This document shows, one piece after another, positions 28,440 through 31,523 of a DNA stretch of 31,523 nucleotides (its first letter is position 1; each line of letters begins with the position of its first letter). This DNA is from Chara braunii. Its lineage: Eukaryota > Streptophyta > Charophyceae > Charales > Characeae. Where the stretch lies: assembly GCA_003427395.1 (NCBI GenBank), contig BFEA01000771.1:48978-80500 (forward strand), in the 5' to 3' direction. The translations under genes were made by a program, and so were the position numbers. The notes beneath the pieces were generated by a model that was not told where the DNA came from, searched no databases, and saw nothing but the letters and a program-made list of their open reading frames with translations.

Positions 28440-29466
28440 AGGGTATAAAGGGTTAAATCACCGAGAGACTATGAACTATTGTTTGACAAGATTTAACCTT
28501 GGGGATGGTGAGAGTACTTACCTTTATGGTTTGGTCTGCATGTGGCTGAGGGAGATTACTACTTGGTCTGAGTTTCAGGTTGATAAGTAGTTGCTTAGTA
28601 GCTCGTCACGTGCTAGAGCGAAAGGAGTTAGTTTCAATTTTTGCATTTTTTTAAGTTAGTTTTTTACTTACATCAATTTTTTCATTTTCTAAGATCATTT
28701 ATTATACTTTGAATTTTCTGAGATCATTTATTATACTTGGGCTCGTATAAATTTTGGTAAGTCACTTTCCCTACGGGAAGCGCTGTCGAAATTTCTGCAA
28801 ATCCAAGGAGTTAGTCAAATTTCGGTTTTTCAAGGTTCAACTTGTCTGAATTTCATACATGGCTTAGTAAAAATCTGGAAAGTCTCCTTTTCTGAAGGGA
28901 GTGTTGCCCAAATTTTTGCTAAATCATAGAGTTAGACAAAATATTTGACTTTGAAAAGTCAGAGACTATTTCTGTTTTCATATTCGGACTGATATAAGTT
29001 TTGAAAATACATTTTCCCTACGGGAAACGCTGCCGAAATTTTCTTAGTTTAGAGGAGTTAGATTATATTTTGACAGGTGGCGATCCTGGTAATCCACCCT
29101 GGACAGGGGAGATTCTACCATGATTCCAACTTTTTTTGGGCACTTGTTTAGAAGTAGACTTAGGCTGAGGTAAATAGGATGATTTAAGAGAGATGGTGAT
29201 GTGAAGATTATTCTCCATGAACTTATAAATTTAGTCTTGGGCGTTGACCTGTCTTGTGTTACAGGCCAACTGAATCGATTGGGTTCAGGACTTGGACTAG
29301 ATCCAGCTTGATCCTTTGAGGATCACCTTCTGTTATCACTGACAACAGGTCAGTTGCCGATTCGTCGGTTTACGACTCAACTCCAATTCACCCTCAATTC
29401 TCAACCTAAAAGGCTTTAGCCTTGGTGATTTTTTTTGTTTTGTTAAGGTTTCACCCGGAGTTTTAT
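28440..29466 (+). repeat. Internal block P, copy 2
   Basis: Begins with the same stretch as 16415 (GTGAGAGTACT) and has three ~120-bp units whose hairpins are at 28765-28780 (TTCCC/GGGAA), 28884-28901 (CTCCTT/AAGGGAG) and 29013-29027 (TTTCCC/GGGAAA), each followed by GTTGCC/GCTGCC and AAATTT. TGATCCT/AGGATCA (29309-29325, loop TTG instead of ACG) and CTGTTATC/GACAACAG (29330-29348) precede X3, as in the other copy. Confidence 0.8.
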
Positions 29467-30727
29467 TGAATGGTCATTTAACAAAAATACTGAGTATTTA
29501 AATATGGTTGGCTGGACAGAGGCTGGGGCTTGCATGGCTAAAGCGAGGGGTATGAGTATAGAGATTAGTTGGAGTTGACTCCGTGTAGTGCGTTGACTTT
29601 TGTTTGACTCTTTGATGTGATTGTAGGTATGTACTCTGATTCGAATTTTGACTTGACGATCTGCGATCACGAACATATATATGGCTACAAGGAGTCCCGC
29701 TGTGATTGTGAGAAGTGATCGTCACGTATTTATTCCCCTACATATATATGTACTTATGTTGAGTATTTGCGTGGCTTGAGTGGACCACGCTTGAAGGTGA
29801 AACTTGAGGTTGGGATCGAGAAAAGAGAGAAAGCCCCCCTCTATTTTTGTTGTATGCTTCTTAGGGATTTCTTAGTCGGGCGTCAGTCCCGGGCCTGGAT
29901 TTGAGGTCCTTGTCCAGGACATCTCAGACCCTAGACTTTGCAGGGAAGGGATTACCCCTCGGGCAGAGCCTATTTGCCTTGCCTGCCGAGACACTCAGGC
30001 CAAAGGCCGGAGGTCTCGCGGCGGCCACACGACTATTCCTTCAGCCATGCAATATCGTGAGGGATTAGACCATCACGATACTTCGAGTCTGGCACTTGAG
30101 TGTCATAAGCGGTACTCGGATCCACGAGAGACCGCTTGGTTATGGGCACTACATAGTACGCCATCATTGTGATCGCATCGGAAAGTTATGGGATGACTAC
30201 TGAAGGGACTAGTAGTGTTGTCGCGTTGTTTTATATATGAGTGTGTTTTATTTTTGTGTTCGTAGTGTGGTGTATGCGTGGTGAGTGGGATGCGTCATCG
30301 TCGACCGACGACGAGTCGCGCTTGGGACCTCAGCCCCCCAAGATGCCGGTTCGAGTGCAAGTTCGATAGAGGCGTAATACCACGCGTACCCCCTATGCTA
30401 CAACGAACGAGAAACGCCCTCGGCTGGTTCACCTCTGCGATTGCAACTGATCAGCTTTCGTACTGTGGACTGGTAGCTCGGCGGGGATATGCCCACCGAA
30501 GGGAGGTGACAACTCCAGTAAGGTGGAGGTAAGTCGTGCCTCGTGTAGGCCCTATCCTGTCGTAGGGGCTCGAGAGAGGTATGACTGACGCATTCAGCCG
30601 GAGCGGCTTATGGGAGCTTCATGTGTATATTCGTGACGAGGAAAATAGACAGACTCCTGCGTGACGCGGTCGGGAGGGTCCCGCGCTGCCCTGTGCGGTG
30701 TCGGACCGATGCGCTTGACACCGCTCA
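29467..30727 (+). repeat. Structured block X, copy 3 (LTR-like, ~1.26 kb)
   Basis: Third copy of X. At 30110-30134 the stem is CGGT-A-CTCG/CGAG-AG-ACCG where X1 has GACCCTCAA/TTGAGGGTC, so both arms changed. At 30549-30569 the closing pair is G-C where X1 and X2 have A-T. The short frame 30278-30532 is in a segment that is structured in all copies and is not called. No X copy was recognised upstream of array C, so this element looks 5'-truncated or rearranged. Confidence 0.75.
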
Positions 30728-30982
30728 GGGAGGGCAAATCGGGTAAAGTAGGGTGGAGGCCCAACCCCCAATGGAGAGGTGCAGATTACAAATTTTCACC
30801 CCACCGTTGTAGAGCCAAACCCCGGTAGACTTTCGAGCCTTAGTCGACCCCACTGCGGGTCCCAGTTGGCTCGGCCCGCCCACACTCATGCTCAGGGCGC
30901 GGGCCATTCGTCCCAAGGTCACCCCCACTTAGTGCTTTGAGATGGATGGGGGTGGGCCATCGCGCGAGAGAGCTTTGATATT

Positions 30983-31050
30983 GGGGATGTAGCTCAGCCC
31001 TCACGTCGGGTGGTAGTCTCGCTGGTCGTTCCGCCACGCTGATTTTTTTT
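30983..31050 (+). pseudogene. tRNA-Ala-like fragment or SINE head
   Basis: The first 15 bases, GGGGATGTAGCTCAG, are identical to the 5' end and A box of plant tRNA-Ala. A GGTAG follows after an inserted GC-rich stretch, then a degenerate B-box-like GGTCGTTCC (31024-31032) and a T run from about 31042 that could stop Pol III. It cannot fold into a full cloverleaf. A tRNA-derived SINE or a rearranged pseudo-tRNA are the alternatives. Confidence 0.45.
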
Positions 31051-31523
31051 TTTTTCTTTATTGTGTTCTCAAGCAACTGCTCCTTCCAATACGCAGGCAA
31101 TCCAGGGGTCCTTTGAGCCTTTCTCTTCTCTTGTGCGTAGGCTAAGCGTCATCCTTAGGCCACGCACCATTTCCCTAAGCATTTTGGCTATACGGCGTCA
31201 ACGGGGTGCGGCGGGGCCGTCCTCCCCCTCGCCTCTACGCATCCATCGGATCTCACAATTTGCTTCCCACCTTATTGAAGTAGGCCCCTTAGTCTTTTCG
31301 GGGTCCTCATATGCATGCACACACAACATCACATTTTCCTTGGTACGATTACACTCTCAATCACACTTCCAAGCCTCAAGTGCAAAAGTCATTTTCATGA
31401 ATTGGCTCTATGTCAAGGGTCCCATAGTCCCTTTGTCCCTCTTCCCTTTCCCTCTTGATGCCCAGTTCCTCTCGCCCTTATCCCGCTCAAGGCATTTCTA
31501 GCCATTACTCACCTGCACAATCC
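31051..31523. other. No gene recognised at the right edge
   Basis: C/T-rich sequence with a 146-codon frame (31061-31501) of Ser/Pro/Phe-rich composition and no motif. It is too compositionally biased to call. Confidence 0.4.

Noticed and set aside
31061-31501. 146-aa Ser/Pro/Phe-rich frame at the right edge
   Set aside because: Composition follows the C/T-rich DNA; no domain, no splice or promoter evidence.

Overview
The window looks like a repeat-rich, transposon-dominated piece of a nuclear genome from the green lineage. The best phylogenetic clue is a decayed U6 snRNA copy (23312-23400). Its 5' stem-loop is of the plant type (GTCC-TTCG-GGAC followed by ACATCCG), not the animal type. Ty3/gypsy proteins, a probable PIF/Harbinger MITE, long microsatellites and two short N gaps in T runs fit a large plant or streptophyte-algal genome such as a charophyte. 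The species itself cannot be read from the sequence. I see no intact conventional host gene; nearly everything lies on the + strand and belongs to nested mobile elements.

Layout. 1-485: microsatellites and flank. 486-3866: a broken Ty3/gypsy-like gag. 3845-6303: a non-coding insertion with short terminal and subterminal inverted repeats that has replaced protease, reverse transcriptase and RNase H. 6316-7414: a frameshifted integrase, then a lysine-rich ORF (7439-7855). 7897-9207: a ~1.3 kb structured block called X here (copy X1). 9322-10207: six units of a hairpin array, the sixth split by a 503-bp MITE (9672-10174). 10217-15940: a ~5.7 kb foreign block made of about ten successive, unrelated minisatellite families and a possible spliced gene; it also contains an Illumina Nextera junction adapter. 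15994-16330: the remaining four hairpin units. 16400-17784: a ~120-bp repeat block called P. 17785-19051: X2. 19052-22240: GA, C-rich and TGAT low-complexity DNA with a ~375-bp tandem duplication. 23312: U6 pseudogene. 27598-28423: a complete ten-unit hairpin array, then P (28440-29466) and X3 (29467-30727). 30983-31040: a tRNA-Ala-like fragment.

The most interesting content is a non-coding element with order X - hairpin array - P - X. The layout resembles the LTR - non-coding internal domain - LTR plan of large retrotransposon derivatives (LARDs). Its array has 20 hairpins in this window. The loop is nearly constant (CATT-GTTTCTAAG-WYG-AATG), while the flanking stem differs from unit to unit and still pairs. 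The ~120-bp repeats in P and several stems in X also change on both arms together between copies. This is the pattern expected when an RNA fold, not a protein, is conserved. Units 1-6 (9322-10207) and 7-10 (15994-16330) match units 1-6 and 7-10 of the complete array at 27598, so the first two are one element split by the 5.7 kb insertion. Pairing was judged by eye; no folding or database search was run.
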